Positions 34,243-44,765 are shown, counted from the first letter of the stretch. The stretch: 64,000 bases of DNA from Vibrio orientalis CIP 102891 = ATCC 33934 (GCF_000176235.1 NZ_ACZV01000005.1:1922001-1986000), one strand, 5' to 3'. Numbers and translations are program-made. Notes: generated from the letters alone by a model not told the origin.

Positions 34243-35307
34243 TTATTTCGTCAATGCGATAATGGCTTCGGCTACCACTTTATCTGCATCTAACTTCGCA
34301 GCCGCTTTCGCTTTCGTTGCCATGGTCATTAGGGTTTCACGATCCATAGTCTGAATCTCAGAAACCAACTTATCCACGGTCAGCTCCGGCTGCTCTATCA
34401 TTTTTGCTGCACCGCACTCAACCAAATGGTCAGCGTTCAGTGCTTGTTGTCTGTCTTTGTGCATAAATGGGATAAAAATAGCCCCAACACCTGCCGCTGA
34501 TACCTCTGACACCGTCAAAGCACCTGAGCGACATACCAGTAAATCAGCCCATGTGTACGCTTCTGCAACATCATCAATAAACTCTGTTACTTGCGCATTA
34601 CTCACTTGATGCTGCTGATACGCTCGCTCAACGTCTTGTTGGCTATTCTTACCCGCTTGATGGCGAATCTCATACCCTTCACCCAATTTGGCCATCGCCT
34701 CTGGTAGAGTCTGATTAAGGATGCGAGCGCCTTGGCTTCCGCCCATCACTAGGATGCGAATGTTTCCATTGCGCTGCGCCATTCTCTGCTGAGGAGCGTC
34801 AATCGCGACTACATCTTCACGCACTGGGTTGCCCACCACTGGTGCGGTTGGGAAAGCGCCAGGGAAGGCCTGAAAAACCTTCTTCGCTATCTTTGATAGC
34901 CACTGGTTGGTTAACCCTGCCACCGCATTTTGCTCATGCAGTACCACTGGGATACCCAGTAACCAAGCAGCAATTCCGCCCGGTCCACTGACATAACCAC
35001 CCATGCCAAGCACAGCATCAGGTTGCCAGCGTTTCATGTGCGCCTTAGCTTGCAGAATAGCGTTAATGATTTGAAATGGTGCTTTAATTAGCCGGCCAAT
35101 ACCTTGACCTCGTAGACCTTTTACTTTGATAAAGTCGATTTCAATACCATGTTTAGGTACTAAATCTGCTTCCATACGATCCGCGGTTCCTAACCAGCGA
35201 ATCTCCCAACCTTGTGATTGTAACTGTTTAGCAACTGCAAGCCCGGGGAAAACGTGACCGCCGGTACCACCCGCCATCACCATTAATTTTTTATTCTTTT
35301 TCATCAT
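34243..35307 (-). CDS. murG: Lipid II synthase MurG
   Basis: MurG transfers GlcNAc to lipid I on the inner face of the membrane, giving lipid II. The GT-B fold hallmarks are GGTGGHVFPG near residue 14, a second G loop at GGSQGARILN, and the UDP-binding VCRSGALTVSE. The length is 354 residues. It overlaps the 3' end of ftsW by 17 bp. Two consecutive ATG codons begin the frame; either may be used. Confidence 0.97.
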   Translation of the reverse strand: MMKKNKKLMVMAGGTGGHVFPGLAVAKQLQSQGWEIRWLGTADRMEADLVPKHGIEIDFIKVKGLRGQGIGRLIKAPFQIINAILQAKAHMKRWQPDAVLGMGGYVSGPGGIAAWLLGIPVVLHEQNAVAGLTNQWLSKIAKKVFQAFPGAFPTAPVVGNPVREDVVAIDAPQQRMAQRNGNIRILVMGGSQGARILNQTLPEAMAKLGEGYEIRHQAGKNSQQDVERAYQQHQVSNAQVTEFIDDVAEAYTWADLLVCRSGALTVSEVSAAGVGAIFIPFMHKDRQQALNADHLVECGAAKMIEQPELTVDKLVSEIQTMDRETLMTMATKAKAAAKLDADKVVAEAIIALTK

Positions 35308-36490
35308 TTTCTAACTGTTGTTCATGCTTAGCTGCAGCGACCAAGCGACACTCATGATCGATGCGCAGTAGGATAGAGACCGCTACTGCCATGACGATCA
35401 AGCTCGAACCACCATAGCTGATCAGTGGTAAAGTCAGACCTTTCGTTGGCACCATTCCGGCTGCCGCCCCGACATTGACCAATGTTTGGAAAGCAAACCA
35501 AATACCAATACCAAAGGCGAGATAGCCACCAAATAGCTGCTCATTGTCGAACGCCTTCCGGCCAATATATATCGCTTTAAGCACCAAACTAAAAATCAGT
35601 AGCAATACTAGGACTACACCCACAAAACCGAGCTCTTCTGCCAATACGGCAAAGACAAAGTCAGTGTGCGCTTCCGGAAGGTATTCTAGCTTTTGAATCG
35701 AGTTGCCTAGACCTTGACCAAACCATTCACCGCGACCAAATGCCATCAAAGATTGCGTCAACTGATAACCACTACCAAACGGGTCTTCCCAAGGGTCAAG
35801 GAAAGAAGTCACGCGGCGCATACGGTAAGGTTCAATATAGATAAGGGTTGCCACAGACATCAAACCAACCACCATTAAGGCAAGGAATTGAGTCAGCTTT
35901 GCACCAGCAATAAATAGCATCCCAAACAAGGTCACTAACATTACCACGACCGTACCTAAGTCGGGCTGGAGAAGAAGTAAGCTTGCTAAAGTGGCAAATA
36001 CGATAATCGGTTTGATAAAGCCGCCAAAGAAACTTGAGCGGACCTCTTCACTTTTACGTACAAGATAACCTGACATAAAAATAAATAGCGACAATTTCGC
36101 CACTTCGGCTGGCTGAAGGTTAAACAGGCCAAGCGGTATCCAGCGTGATGCACCGTTAACCGATTTACCCGCAACGAGCACAACAACCAGTAAACCAATC
36201 GAGATCAGCAGCAGCCACGTACTGTATTGCAGCCAGCGCTTCATCGGTACTTGCAAAATAACCGACGAGGCGATGATGGCAAGCACGAGAAAAATCGCGT
36301 GACGGAACATAAAGTGAAACGGCTGATCAGTAAGACGAGAACTGATAGGGAACGAGGCTGAAGTCACCATGACCAACCCAGTAAGCATCAAACCAAGGGA
36401 TATCCATACCAACTGACGGTCATACAAAGCCTCTGGTGAGGCTGTGGTCACCCAACGCTTAATACTGCTAAAAACATCTCGAATCTGCAT
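35291..36490 (-). CDS. ftsW: SEDS septal glycosyltransferase FtsW
   Basis: FtsW polymerises lipid II into septal glycan together with FtsI. The 399-residue protein has about ten TM segments. The SEDS features are GASRWIPLG, the catalytic-aspartate region LLLQPDLGTVVVM, and the C-terminal PLISYGGSS. It sits between murD and murG in the usual dcw order. Confidence 0.96.
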   Translation of the reverse strand: MQIRDVFSSIKRWVTTASPEALYDRQLVWISLGLMLTGLVMVTSASFPISSRLTDQPFHFMFRHAIFLVLAIIASSVILQVPMKRWLQYSTWLLLISIGLLVVVLVAGKSVNGASRWIPLGLFNLQPAEVAKLSLFIFMSGYLVRKSEEVRSSFFGGFIKPIIVFATLASLLLLQPDLGTVVVMLVTLFGMLFIAGAKLTQFLALMVVGLMSVATLIYIEPYRMRRVTSFLDPWEDPFGSGYQLTQSLMAFGRGEWFGQGLGNSIQKLEYLPEAHTDFVFAVLAEELGFVGVVLVLLLIFSLVLKAIYIGRKAFDNEQLFGGYLAFGIGIWFAFQTLVNVGAAAGMVPTKGLTLPLISYGGSSLIVMAVAVSILLRIDHECRLVAAAKHEQQLENDEKE

Positions 36491-36503
36491 AGTGCCCTAA
36501 CAA

Positions 36504-37826
36504 TTAAGAGTAGATTTTTGCTAGCTCAGTGAATGCATCACCACGGGCCATAAAGTTATTGAACTGATCAAAACTGGCACAGGCTGGTGACAACAACACC
36601 ATGTCACCAGATTCAACCTGAGGTGCAAGCCACTCAACAATCTCTTGCATCGAGGTAAATGACTTAGCACTAGGATGCAGTGGCACAAACTCGTTACCAT
36701 CTTCACCAAAGCAGCACAACTGGACATTTAACGAACTCAACACCGGCTTGAGCTCCGAGAAATCCGCCCCTTTACCAACCCCACCGACTAGCAGGTATAA
36801 TTTGCCAGCTAACTCTAACCCTGCCAGCGCCGCTAATGTACTTGCGACATTGGTTGCTTTAGAGTCATTGACCCACTTAACGCCATGATTATCAGCAACC
36901 ACTTGGCATCGATGTGTCAAACCATTGTAAGATTTAAGGGCATCAAGACCGGAAGTAATATCGACGCCTGACTCTGTAAGCAGAGCCAGAACAACCAATG
37001 CATTGGCAACATTGTGTCGACCAACCAGTGAAAGCGCTTGAGTTGGGCATAACTTGCGATCGGCAATGGCTAAATACTCAACGTCCCCTTCAGTGACTAA
37101 GTGGTAACGAGTCTGCTCTACTAAGCTGAACTCAACCACATTACGGTCATCATCTGGGTAAGTTTGTGTATCATCGGCATTCACCACGCAAGTTTTTGCC
37201 TGTTGGAAAATACGCAATTTCGCCTGACGGTAATCACTCATCCCGTCATAGCGATCCATATGGTCTTCTGAGAGGTTTAAAAACGTCGCTGCGGCAGGCT
37301 TTAATGACGAGGTAGTTTCAAGCTGGAAGCTTGAGAGCTCAAGCACATACAAGTCAGCGTCAAGCTGAAGAAGATCAAGTGCAGGCACGCCAATATTGCC
37401 GCCGACACCAACCTTCAGGCCGGATGCTTTAGCCACACAGCCAGTCCAATCAGTAACGGTACTTTTGCCATTTGAGCCAGTAATCGCAATGACAGGTTTA
37501 TCGACCTGCCAAGCAAATAACTCAATATCACCCACAACAGGAATACCAGCTTGGAGAACTTGTTGAATCTCTGGCGTTGCTAAAGCAATGCCGGGGTTGG
37601 CAACCACAAGGTCAGCCTCAAGCAACCAGTTGAGATTCCAACTGCCTGAGTGAAGCGCAACGTCTTCAGTTAACTCTTCGCTCCCCGGAGGACACTGACG
37701 AGTATCGATAACACGAACTTGTAGCGTTTTTGGTAGAGATTGTAAGTGTTTAACCACTGACAGACCGGTAATACCCAGCCCTACAACCACCACCTTTTCA
37801 ACATTTTTCCAGCGTTCCATTGTCAT
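36504..37826 (-). CDS. murD: UDP-MurNAc-L-Ala--D-glutamate ligase MurD
   Basis: MurD adds D-Glu to the stem peptide. The N-terminal VVVVGLGITGLSV binds the UDP part, ITGSNGKSTVTD near 115 is the ATP loop, and NLSEDHMDRY and CQVV..WVNDSKATN follow in family order. The length is 440 residues. The ATG at 37826 is used because AAGGAAA lies about 10 nt upstream; a second ATG two codons later is possible. Confidence 0.96.
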   Translation of the reverse strand: MTMERWKNVEKVVVVGLGITGLSVVKHLQSLPKTLQVRVIDTRQCPPGSEELTEDVALHSGSWNLNWLLEADLVVANPGIALATPEIQQVLQAGIPVVGDIELFAWQVDKPVIAITGSNGKSTVTDWTGCVAKASGLKVGVGGNIGVPALDLLQLDADLYVLELSSFQLETTSSLKPAAATFLNLSEDHMDRYDGMSDYRQAKLRIFQQAKTCVVNADDTQTYPDDDRNVVEFSLVEQTRYHLVTEGDVEYLAIADRKLCPTQALSLVGRHNVANALVVLALLTESGVDITSGLDALKSYNGLTHRCQVVADNHGVKWVNDSKATNVASTLAALAGLELAGKLYLLVGGVGKGADFSELKPVLSSLNVQLCCFGEDGNEFVPLHPSAKSFTSMQEIVEWLAPQVESGDMVLLSPACASFDQFNNFMARGDAFTELAKIYS

Positions 37827-37839
37827 GGGTGTGATTTCC

Positions 37840-38922
37840 TTATCGAACTTTCAGTGTTGCTAGACCAACAAGCACAAGAACAATAGAGATGATCCAGAAG
37901 CGTACAATTACACGTGGCTCTGGCCAGCCTTTTAATTCGTAATGGTGGTGAATTGGTGCCATACGGAAGATACGTTGACCACGCAATTTATAAGAACCCA
38001 CCTGTAGGATCACCGACAAGGTTTCCATAACAAAAACGCCACCCATGATCACCAGTACAAACTCTTGGCGCACTAGAACAGCAATCGTGCCCAGTGCACC
38101 ACCCAGTGCTAAAGAGCCCACATCGCCCATAAATACTTGCGCTGGGTAAGTGTTAAACCATAGGAAACCTAACCCGGCCCCGACAATGGCAGTACAGACG
38201 ACAACTAATTCAGATGCTTGAGGAATATATGGGATATGCAGGTAGTTCGCGAATTGAACGTTACCCGTTGCCCAAGCAATCGCGGCAAAGCCCGCTGAAA
38301 CCAGTACCGTTGGCATAATAGCCAGACCATCTAAACCATCGGTCAGGTTCACCGCATTACTGGTGCCAACAATCACGAAGTAAGTGAGGACAATATAGAG
38401 CAAACCTAGCTGAGGCATGATGTCTTTGAAAAATGGCACGACAAGCTGAGTTGCAGCAGTATCTTTACCGTGAGCATACAGTGCGAATGCCACTACCAAA
38501 GCAATTGAGGATTGCCAAAAGTACTTCCAACGTGCAATTAAGCCATCGGTGTTCTTACGCACAACTTTACGGTAATCGTCGACAAAACCGACCGCACCGT
38601 AGCCCAGCAGTACCGCAAGTACCGCCCAAACATAAGGATTGGATAAATCCGTCCAAAGTAAAACCGTGGTTACAATCGCGGTTAGGATCATGATCCCGCC
38701 CATGGTTGGGGTGCCGCGTTTGCTAAAATGGGACTCTGGTCCTTCGTTACGAACTACCTGACCAATTTGCAGTAACTGCAGACGACGGATCATAATCGGT
38801 CCCATCCACAACGAGATACCAAGTGCAGTTAAAACACTGACAATCGCTCGAAAAGATAGGTATTCGAATAAACGGAAGAATGAAAAATATGGCTGTAGCA
38901 GCTCCGCGAGCCAAATAATCAT
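37840..38922 (-). CDS. mraY: Phospho-MurNAc-pentapeptide translocase MraY
   Basis: MraY transfers phospho-MurNAc-pentapeptide to undecaprenyl phosphate, giving lipid I. The 360-residue polytopic membrane protein has GTPTMGG near 70, the catalytic DD in FVDDYRK, NAVNLTDGLDGLA, NTYPAQVFMGDVGSLALG and APIHHHYELKGW, all diagnostic. Its ATG overlaps the murF stop by 4 bp (ATGA). Confidence 0.98.
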   Translation of the reverse strand: MIIWLAELLQPYFSFFRLFEYLSFRAIVSVLTALGISLWMGPIMIRRLQLLQIGQVVRNEGPESHFSKRGTPTMGGIMILTAIVTTVLLWTDLSNPYVWAVLAVLLGYGAVGFVDDYRKVVRKNTDGLIARWKYFWQSSIALVVAFALYAHGKDTAATQLVVPFFKDIMPQLGLLYIVLTYFVIVGTSNAVNLTDGLDGLAIMPTVLVSAGFAAIAWATGNVQFANYLHIPYIPQASELVVVCTAIVGAGLGFLWFNTYPAQVFMGDVGSLALGGALGTIAVLVRQEFVLVIMGGVFVMETLSVILQVGSYKLRGQRIFRMAPIHHHYELKGWPEPRVIVRFWIISIVLVLVGLATLKVR

Positions 38923-40277
38923 GTGTACATCTCCTTGACAGCAGCGGCAACTTTGCTCATTCCAGCACTATTCGCCCCTTTAACCAATAAGGTTTGAGGC
39001 TCTAGGTGCTGTTCTATCTGCTGTTTAATAAAATCAATCATGCTCTGATGGTCTTCAAAATGACGACCACCACACTCTTCACTGATCGCTTTCGCGTCAG
39101 CGCCAAATGTAAGCACATATTCAAATTTGAATGGGGCAGCATGTTGTCCGACTTGACGGTGAAGTGCAAGACTTTCATCGCCTAACTCAGCCATATTACC
39201 TAAAATTAACCAACGCACGCCTTTAAAGCCTGCAAGTAAATCTGCGGCAGCCTTCATCGCAGGAACGCTGGCATTGTAGCTGTCATCAATTAACTTAATT
39301 TGCTGATTAAGTTCGATCAGTTCAACTCGCCCCTTCACTTTATTGAGTGAAGCAAGGCCCGATTGAATCATCTCTAGGCTTGCTCCTAGCTCTAACGCTA
39401 AAGCGGTAGCCGCAAGTGCATTGGCTACATTATGTTGGCCAATGATGCCGAGCGTTACTTTAATCTCACCTTGTGGCGTTTTTAGCACAAAGCTCGCTTC
39501 CCCAATCTCATTCAGTGAGATATCCGAGGCAGTAAAATCAGCACTGGAATCTGTCAAAGAGAAAGTTTTCACTAGCTTATCTGCCAGAACTTCTTGCCAG
39601 TAGTCACCACCATTACTATCTAGGTTAACAATCGCAACTGAGCCTGCTTTTAGGCCTTGGTAGATTTCACCTTTAGCCTGTTTCACCCCATCCATCGAGC
39701 CAAAGCCTTCTAGGTGAGCAGCCGCTACGTTGTTAACCAAAGCAACATCAGGTTGAACCAATCGAGTAGTATAGGCGATTTCACCAATATGGTTGGCACC
39801 CAACTCAATAACCGCAACGTCATCTTCAGGTGTAGAGCGCAATAGAGTTAGCGGTACGCCAATCTCGTTGTTAAAGTTGCCAGCAGTAAATAGCACCTGG
39901 CCTTTTTGTTCCATGATGCTTGCGATCATCTCTTTAACCGTGGTTTTGCCACAGCTACCGGTGATCGCCACGGTTGGAGTCAAACATGTCTGATGAACTA
40001 AAGCACCTAATTGACCAAGCGCCAATTTGGTATCTTTAACCACAAGCTGCGGCACATCGCCACTGACAGGCTTACTGACTAACAGTGCACCAGCACCTGA
40101 ATCAACAGCTTGGTGAGTAAAGTGGTGCGCATCAAATCGTTCGCCAACTAGTGCGACAAACAGAGCACCTTGCTCAATGTTACGCGTATCCGTTGAGACT
40201 GAATTGATCACCCTATCATTGCCGATAAGCTCGGCATCTAATGCTTCAGCAATTTGGCTTAACATTAATGAAATCAT
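38919..40277 (-). CDS. murF: UDP-MurNAc-tripeptide--D-Ala-D-Ala ligase MurF
   Basis: MurF adds D-Ala-D-Ala to complete the pentapeptide. The ATP loop is TGSCGKTTVKEM near 107, ELGANHIGEI and LIDDSYNASVPAM are present, and the length of 452 matches E. coli. It overlaps murE and mraY by 4 bp on either side. No ddl gene is in this cluster, so its dipeptide substrate must be made elsewhere. Confidence 0.97.
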   Translation of the reverse strand: MISLMLSQIAEALDAELIGNDRVINSVSTDTRNIEQGALFVALVGERFDAHHFTHQAVDSGAGALLVSKPVSGDVPQLVVKDTKLALGQLGALVHQTCLTPTVAITGSCGKTTVKEMIASIMEQKGQVLFTAGNFNNEIGVPLTLLRSTPEDDVAVIELGANHIGEIAYTTRLVQPDVALVNNVAAAHLEGFGSMDGVKQAKGEIYQGLKAGSVAIVNLDSNGGDYWQEVLADKLVKTFSLTDSSADFTASDISLNEIGEASFVLKTPQGEIKVTLGIIGQHNVANALAATALALELGASLEMIQSGLASLNKVKGRVELIELNQQIKLIDDSYNASVPAMKAAADLLAGFKGVRWLILGNMAELGDESLALHRQVGQHAAPFKFEYVLTFGADAKAISEECGGRHFEDHQSMIDFIKQQIEQHLEPQTLLVKGANSAGMSKVAAAVKEMYT

Positions 40278-41758
40278 GCTTGTTGCTCCAGCAGTTGTAT
40301 CGCAGACTCACGATCTGAGTAATGAATCGTTTCGTGCGCCATTACTTGGTAGTCTTCATGCCCTTTACCCGCCAATAAGATAATGTCATCTGCATGGCTA
40401 TTGGCTAGGGCGAATTGAAGTGCGTCGAAACGGCTGTGTTCAACAACGGCAGTATCGGGTTGGTTCATACCAACAAGCATATCTTTAACGATCTCAGCTG
40501 GCGACTCACTACGTGGGTTATCGTCAGTTAAAATCACTCGATCAGCTAAACGTTCACCGATTGCAGCCATCATTGGGCGCTTACCTGTATCACGATCGCC
40601 ACCACAACCAAAAATAGCCCACAATTGTCCTTGGCAATGAACTCGCAATGCATTAAGTGCTTTCTCAAGCGCATCCGGTGTATGTGCGTAGTCGACCACG
40701 ACTTTGGCTTTGTTCTCTGCAGTAAAGAGTTCCATACGGCCCAAGACTGGCTTCAAAGAGCTCGCTGTCTCGAGCAGCAGTTGCTTATCGATACCTAACG
40801 CCAATAAGGTCGTCATCGCGAGTAACACATTGCTGGCATTGAATTCACCGATAAGTGGCACAACGCAGTCACCCGCGCCAAACATGCCATCAATTGACAA
40901 TGAAATTCCCGACTCTGAGTAGGCAACGCTTTTCGCCCACACAGCACGTTCGATTGCTGTCGGTTTGAGGGAAACAGCAATCGCGTTATCTAAACGCTCT
41001 ACCCAACGACTACCCACTTGGTCATCAATATTGATGACCGCGTTGTGACAATTGTGCTCACTGAACAAACTGAACTTAGCTTCGGCGTACTCTTCCATCG
41101 TACCGTGATAATCGAGATGATCACGACTCAAGTTTGAAAAGACGCCAACAGCGAAATCGAGAGCTTTTACGCGGCCTTGAACAAGACCATGAGAAGAGAC
41201 TTCCAGAGCAGTAAATTGAGCAGACTGTTGCTCTAGTTGATGCAGCGTCTGTTGAATCTCAATTGCGTTACCAGTGGTATTGGCGGCAGGTTGTAAGTCG
41301 TCTAAAAAACCATTGCCTGTCGTACCCATCACCGCGGCTTTCTTGCCAATAAGCTCGAGCCATTGGGCGATCAACTGAGTGATAGTGGTTTTGCCATTGG
41401 TACCTGTAACACCAATGATTTGGTGTTCATGTAAAGGGTATAAACGACTTGCAAGTGCAGATAGGTGAGTACCTAACTGAGCAATATAGATCACTGGAAT
41501 CGTATCGATATATTCGATTGTACCAGCTAGATGTTGTTCACAGGACTCAGCGATAACTGCATTGGCACCGAGTTCTATCGCCGAGGCGATAAAACGACGT
41601 CCGTCAACAGCGTGCCCTTTAACCGCAACAAAAGTCGTTCCATTTGTCACTTTACGACTATCAAGTTCAAGGTGTTGAACAGCAATATTCGCGCTCTTAT
41701 CTGCAGAGATATTCTGCCATGGAGAAAGCAACGCTGCTAAGGTCAGTTCCTTGGACAT
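40274..41758 (-). CDS. murE: UDP-MurNAc-tripeptide synthetase MurE (meso-DAP adding)
   Basis: MurE adds meso-diaminopimelate to UDP-MurNAc-L-Ala-D-Glu. GVTGTNGKTTITQ is the ATP loop near 114, and DDNPRSE near 408 is the DNPR motif that selects meso-DAP rather than lysine. The length is 494 residues. It lies 11 bp downstream of ftsI. Together with dapB in the same window this fits a DAP-type wall. Confidence 0.97.
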   Translation of the reverse strand: MSKELTLAALLSPWQNISADKSANIAVQHLELDSRKVTNGTTFVAVKGHAVDGRRFIASAIELGANAVIAESCEQHLAGTIEYIDTIPVIYIAQLGTHLSALASRLYPLHEHQIIGVTGTNGKTTITQLIAQWLELIGKKAAVMGTTGNGFLDDLQPAANTTGNAIEIQQTLHQLEQQSAQFTALEVSSHGLVQGRVKALDFAVGVFSNLSRDHLDYHGTMEEYAEAKFSLFSEHNCHNAVINIDDQVGSRWVERLDNAIAVSLKPTAIERAVWAKSVAYSESGISLSIDGMFGAGDCVVPLIGEFNASNVLLAMTTLLALGIDKQLLLETASSLKPVLGRMELFTAENKAKVVVDYAHTPDALEKALNALRVHCQGQLWAIFGCGGDRDTGKRPMMAAIGERLADRVILTDDNPRSESPAEIVKDMLVGMNQPDTAVVEHSRFDALQFALANSHADDIILLAGKGHEDYQVMAHETIHYSDRESAIQLLEQQA

Positions 41759-41769
41759 AGTAAACTCAC

Positions 41770-43494
41770 TTAATCTTGTTTGAATCGATTTTCATCAGGC
41801 GCTACATTTAAGATCTGTAGCGTACCTTTCAATATTTCTGAAAACACAGGCCCCGCCACTGAACCACCGTAGTAGTTGTCACCTTGTGGTTCATTAACCA
41901 CCACAACCAGTGCCACTCTAGGGTCACTCGCTGGGGCGACACCAGCCGTGTAAGCAAAGTACTCATCACCATAACCACCCGCAATCGCTTTACGCGAGGT
42001 ACCGGTTTTCGCTGCGACTCGATAGCCAGGCACGGCGGCCTTGGTTGCGGTACCTCCGGGCTGAGTCACGGTTTCAAGCATATCAAGTACTTTACGTGCG
42101 GTATCGTGATCGATCACTTGCTTAGCTAAGTTCTGCTGATTGTTTTCGATAATGTGAATCGGTTGGTACTCGCCCAAGTTACCTAATGTCGCATAGGCAT
42201 GAGCAAGTTGAAGCGGAGTTATGGTCAGACCATAGCCAAATGCAAGCGTGGCAATCTCAAATTTTGACCAGCGGCGGCGGTTAGGGAAAATACCTTGAGT
42301 TTCACCAATAAGGTTCAAACCTGACACCTCACCGAAACCTACCGAACTGTACATACCCAATAGCGCTTCCAATGGCATATCTAGCGCTAATTTTGCCACA
42401 CCGATGTTACTCGACTTTTTCAAGATCGTAGTCAGGTCTGCTTTACCGACCTTGGACGTATCACGTACACGACTACCACCTATCTGCATAATGCCGTTGC
42501 CGGTATCAATGATGGTACTGTCATCGGCTACGCCATTTTCCAATGCCGCTAACACAACAAAAGGTTTAACCGTCGAGCCCGGTTCAAACGCATCGGTAAT
42601 AACACGGTTACGCATTTTTGCTGACTGAAGATCGGAGCGGTTATTTGGATTATACGAAGGCGCATTAACCATCGCTAATACCGCGCCAGTTTTCACATCC
42701 AAAATCACAGCAGATCCTGAAGTGGCACGGAAGTCAGCCACTGCCTGTTTAATCGCACGATAAGCAATCGCTTGGATGCGCTGATCGATAGTCAGCTCAA
42801 GCGGTTTGCCTTCTTCTCGCTCTTCTAAAGAGATGTTTTCAACCACACGGCCATAACGGTCTTTACGAATGATACGTTTACCCGCCTCACCCGTTAACCA
42901 CTTATCATAGCTACGCTCAACGCCTTCCAGACCATGACCATCAATACCTGTCACCCCAACTAAATGGGCACTAACTTCACCAGCTGGGTAGTAACGTCTT
43001 GATTCAGCTTTTAAGCCAACCCCAGCTAACTTGAGCTCTCGGATATAGTGGGCCATTGCTGGGCTAACCTGACGCTGTAGATAGATAAAACGCTTGCTCT
43101 TGTTGCGCTTAATCTTGTCGACCATGCCTTGACGTTTAAGCCCTAATACATCGGCAAGCGCGTACCAGCGATTAATATCTTCAAGGCCACCTTCTTTAAA
43201 AATAGTGGCAGGATCGGCCCATACTGCTTCAACAGGGACACTCACAGCTAAAGGCTCGCCGTTACGGTCAGAGATAATCCCTCGCGCCGAGTGCAAAGTC
43301 TTAGCGCGAATCGATCGCATATCACCCTGTTTAATCAGGTTATCAGGCTCAATAATTTGAATATAAGCAATACGACCGCACAACGCAGCAAACGCGCAGA
43401 ACACAAAGAAAAGAACAAGATAGAAACGCCAACGAATAAGAGTCGCTGGCTGATCGTCTGATTTAGCTTCTGCTGGTTTTACTTTTTTGCTCAT
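41770..43494 (-). CDS. ftsI: Septal transpeptidase FtsI (PBP3)
   Basis: FtsI crosslinks septal peptidoglycan. One TM segment at about 24-41 anchors a pedestal and a class B penicillin-binding domain with Ser307 (STVK), SSN at 361-363 and the KTGT motif near 495. The motifs carry no visible change that would suggest beta-lactam adaptation. The length is 574 residues (E. coli 588). The start overlaps the ftsL stop by 4 bp. Confidence 0.98.
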   Translation of the reverse strand: MSKKVKPAEAKSDDQPATLIRWRFYLVLFFVFCAFAALCGRIAYIQIIEPDNLIKQGDMRSIRAKTLHSARGIISDRNGEPLAVSVPVEAVWADPATIFKEGGLEDINRWYALADVLGLKRQGMVDKIKRNKSKRFIYLQRQVSPAMAHYIRELKLAGVGLKAESRRYYPAGEVSAHLVGVTGIDGHGLEGVERSYDKWLTGEAGKRIIRKDRYGRVVENISLEEREEGKPLELTIDQRIQAIAYRAIKQAVADFRATSGSAVILDVKTGAVLAMVNAPSYNPNNRSDLQSAKMRNRVITDAFEPGSTVKPFVVLAALENGVADDSTIIDTGNGIMQIGGSRVRDTSKVGKADLTTILKKSSNIGVAKLALDMPLEALLGMYSSVGFGEVSGLNLIGETQGIFPNRRRWSKFEIATLAFGYGLTITPLQLAHAYATLGNLGEYQPIHIIENNQQNLAKQVIDHDTARKVLDMLETVTQPGGTATKAAVPGYRVAAKTGTSRKAIAGGYGDEYFAYTAGVAPASDPRVALVVVVNEPQGDNYYGGSVAGPVFSEILKGTLQILNVAPDENRFKQD

Positions 43495-43808
43495 GGGAGA
43501 TTAATGATGACTTCTTTGTCTGAGTCTGGACGTTTCATATCCAGTTCTTTTTTGGCAACCGCCTGAACTCGGCTATGCTCAGCCAAAGCGGTCTCTTCTA
43601 ATAATAAGTTACGCCACTCGTTATCCAAACGCTCGCGCTCAACCATTGCTTGGTCTTTTTCAGTGATCGCCTGACGAGTGTGGTGAGTCGTAAATACGAC
43701 CCCCATTGCACTAGCAAAAATCAGTACAAGCAATACAAGTGGTACGCGCCCAACACCGAGAAGGTCGAGCGCTATCAATTTAGCAAGGTTTGGCGATGAC
43801 TTACTCAT
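43491..43808 (-). CDS. ftsL: Cell division protein FtsL
   Basis: A 105-residue bitopic membrane protein that forms the FtsQLB complex. The cytoplasmic tail includes LAKLIALDLLGVGR, a TM segment covers about residues 19-40, and the periplasmic part is a coiled coil (AITEKDQAMVERERLDNEWRN...LLLEETALAEHSRVQ). Its position between rsmH and ftsI is diagnostic since the sequence is poorly conserved. Confidence 0.93.
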   Translation of the reverse strand: MSKSSPNLAKLIALDLLGVGRVPLVLLVLIFASAMGVVFTTHHTRQAITEKDQAMVERERLDNEWRNLLLEETALAEHSRVQAVAKKELDMKRPDSDKEVIINLP

Positions 43809-43814
43809 TTCTGA

Positions 43815-44765
43815 TTAAAGTTTCTCAGCAATACGAAGAACAGAACTGCGCGATCGAGTGTTCTCTTCAACTTCTTGTTTCGATGGTTTGATTGCTTTAC
43901 CGACCGGCTTTAGATTTGCACTACCAAGGGCTTTGATCTGATCTTCTGTCATTGGGATGCCGTGAGGCACTTCAGGACCTTTACTCTCTTTGCGGATAAA
44001 GCGTTTCACCATACGGTCTTCCAACGAGTGGAAACTGATCACAGATAAACGACCTTCAGGAGCTAAAATGCTCGCCGCGCCTTTTAATGCTGTATCGATC
44101 TCTTCCAGTTCACTATTGATGTAAATACGGAAAGCTTGGAAAGAACGTGTTGCTGGGTGCTTTTTCTCTTTAAAACTTTTTGGCGCAGCATCTGAAATTA
44201 ACTTCGCCAATTGACCAGTGCGTGTCATTGGTTCGTTTTCTTCATTTTCACGGTAAGCGACAATAGCTTTAGCAATTCGACGGGCGTGTTTGTCTTCACC
44301 AAACTCACGAATAACCCAAGTAATGTCATCAAGGTCTGCTTCCATCAACCACTGAGAAACTGGGATACCGGATGTCGGGTCCATACGCATATCTAGTGGA
44401 CCATCTTTCATAAAACTAAATCCACGCTCAGCATCATCTAGCTGGGGAGACGACACACCGAGATCCAGCAATACACCATCAACTTTACCGACAAGGTCAT
44501 ACTCTGCCGCATATTGTGCCATACCAGAAAAAGGGCCATGGATAATTGTAAAGCGAGGGTCATCGATTTTACCCGCTTCTGCGATCGCTTGCGGGTCACG
44601 GTCGATACTGTAAAGACGACCGTTGTCACCTAATTTAGATAGAATCGTGCGGCTATGACCACCACGACCGAATGTTCCGTCTATATAGATACCATCCGGT
44701 TTAATTGCTAAACCATCGATAGATTCATGTAAAAGTACGGATATGTGTTTAAATGCTTCGGTCAT
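43815..44765 (-). CDS. rsmH: 16S rRNA (cytosine-1402-N4)-methyltransferase RsmH (MraW)
   Basis: RsmH adds the N4-methyl group to C1402 of 16S rRNA; RsmI, encoded 0.9 kb away, adds the 2'-O-methyl to the same residue. The SAM site is YIDGTFGRGGHS near 30, and LLDLGVSSPQLDDAERGFSF and SFHSLEDRMVKRF are diagnostic. The frame runs to 44789, but the ATG at 44765 gives 316 residues and the N-terminus MTEAFKHISVLLHE, matching V. cholerae. No mraZ gene precedes it; rnpB follows at about 190 bp. Confidence 0.96.
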   Translation of the reverse strand: MTEAFKHISVLLHESIDGLAIKPDGIYIDGTFGRGGHSRTILSKLGDNGRLYSIDRDPQAIAEAGKIDDPRFTIIHGPFSGMAQYAAEYDLVGKVDGVLLDLGVSSPQLDDAERGFSFMKDGPLDMRMDPTSGIPVSQWLMEADLDDITWVIREFGEDKHARRIAKAIVAYRENEENEPMTRTGQLAKLISDAAPKSFKEKKHPATRSFQAFRIYINSELEEIDTALKGAASILAPEGRLSVISFHSLEDRMVKRFIRKESKGPEVPHGIPMTEDQIKALGSANLKPVGKAIKPSKQEVEENTRSRSSVLRIAEKL